The notes under the pieces: generated by a model
What the model saw: the letters and a program-made list of their open reading frames with translations, nothing else
What the model was told of the DNA's origin: nothing
Databases searched by the model: none
Made by a program: the position numbers and the translations under genes
Assembly: GCA_021820805.1 (NCBI GenBank)
Contig: JAKADF010000250.1
Span: 1-5,767 of the forward strand
DNA length: 5,767 bases
Direction of reading: 5' to 3'
Source: Bacillota bacterium
Lineage (GTDB): Bacteria; Bacillota; Bacilli; Alicyclobacillales; Alicyclobacillaceae
Shown: one piece after another, positions 5,701 to 5,767 of the stretch
Layout of the letters: each line of letters opens with the position of its first letter
How positions within the stretch are numbered: position 1 is the stretch's first letter

Positions 5701-5739
5701 AAAATCTCGTATCTAACCAGAAAATTTCCAGGTTAGATA
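5701..5739 (-). terminator. Inverted repeat, candidate weak terminator of the gene upstream of the window
   Basis: TATCTAACC (5739-5731 on the minus strand) and GGTTAGATA (5718-5710) form a perfect 9-bp stem around a 12-nt loop that is itself partly self-complementary (AAATTT core). Five T follow after a 5-nt gap. All three minus-strand frames entering from the right edge stop at 5747, 5740 or 5733, beside or inside this repeat, so it fits the 3' end of an upstream minus-strand gene. The stem is AT-rich, so termination would be modest. Confidence 0.45.
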
Positions 5740-5767
5740 TTAGCGTTTAGCGGTCCTTCCCAAACTT

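Larger units (their letters stand above)
5445..5767. other. Intergenic region upstream of spoIIGA, no complete gene
   Basis: No reading frame in this 323-bp stretch looks like a protein on either strand. It holds, from right to left, the last few codons (if any) of an upstream minus-strand gene, the 9-bp inverted repeat, a second Spo0A box, the GC-rich terminator, an AT-rich segment and the spoIIG promoter. In B. subtilis ftsZ and bpr lie upstream of this operon, but the visible tail (KFGKDR, SLGRTAKR or VWEGPLNANI depending on frame) is too short to name the neighbour. Confidence 0.7.

Noticed and set aside
5733..5767. C-terminus of ftsZ at the right edge
   Set aside because: None of the three short tails resembles the conserved FtsZ C-terminal peptide (IPxFLR-type), so the neighbour cannot be named.

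Overview
The window reads as chromosomal DNA from an endospore-forming Firmicute of the order Bacillales. The sigma factors and their gene order match the Bacillus subtilis spoIIGA-sigE-sigG-ylm locus closely. The divergence of SpoIIGA and the Ylm proteins points away from Bacillus itself; an Alicyclobacillaceae-like relative is my guess, and no marker in the window settles it. All eight genes lie on the minus strand, so the biological reading order runs from position 5767 down to 1. I see no mobile element, CRISPR array, tRNA or rRNA.

Positions 5445-5767 hold no complete gene. They contain two minus-strand hairpins with downstream T-runs (candidate terminators for a gene upstream of the window), a second exact Spo0A box, and the presumed spoIIG promoter. 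That promoter has an exact Spo0A box, TTCGACA, overlapping the -35 position and lying 22 bp from a TATACT -10. This is the unusual layout known for Spo0A-activated spoIIG in B. subtilis. Next come spoIIGA (membrane aspartic protease) and sigE (pro-sigma-E). They overlap, so most of the sigma-E pro-sequence is encoded by DNA that also encodes the SpoIIGA tail.

Between sigE and sigG (3650-3775) lies a good sigma-F-type promoter with a 14-bp spacer. The same interval holds an 11-bp complementarity between promoter-spacer sequence and the sigG ribosome-binding site. It could keep sigG silent on read-through mRNA from spoIIG while leaving the forespore transcript translatable. Together these parts describe early sporulation: Spo0A activates spoIIGA-sigE, SpoIIGA processes pro-sigma-E in the mother cell, and sigma-F then switches on sigG in the forespore.

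Positions 1-2807 hold the ylm cluster: ylmC (PRC-barrel), ylmD (YfiH/laccase-domain purine nucleoside enzyme family), ylmE (PLP-binding YggS family), ylmG (YggT-family membrane protein) and the start of ylmH/rqcP (S4-domain ribosome quality-control factor), which runs off the left edge. Genes here are tightly packed, with an 18-bp gap from ylmE to ylmG and a GTGA overlap from ylmG to ylmH. The cell-division gene sepF, which sits between ylmE and ylmG in B. subtilis, is absent from that position. Six of the eight genes appear to use GTG or TTG starts. I find no wholly new system; the most interesting signals are regulatory (sigG leader, spoIIG promoter, ylmC leader) and organisational (spoIIGA/sigE overlap, missing sepF).
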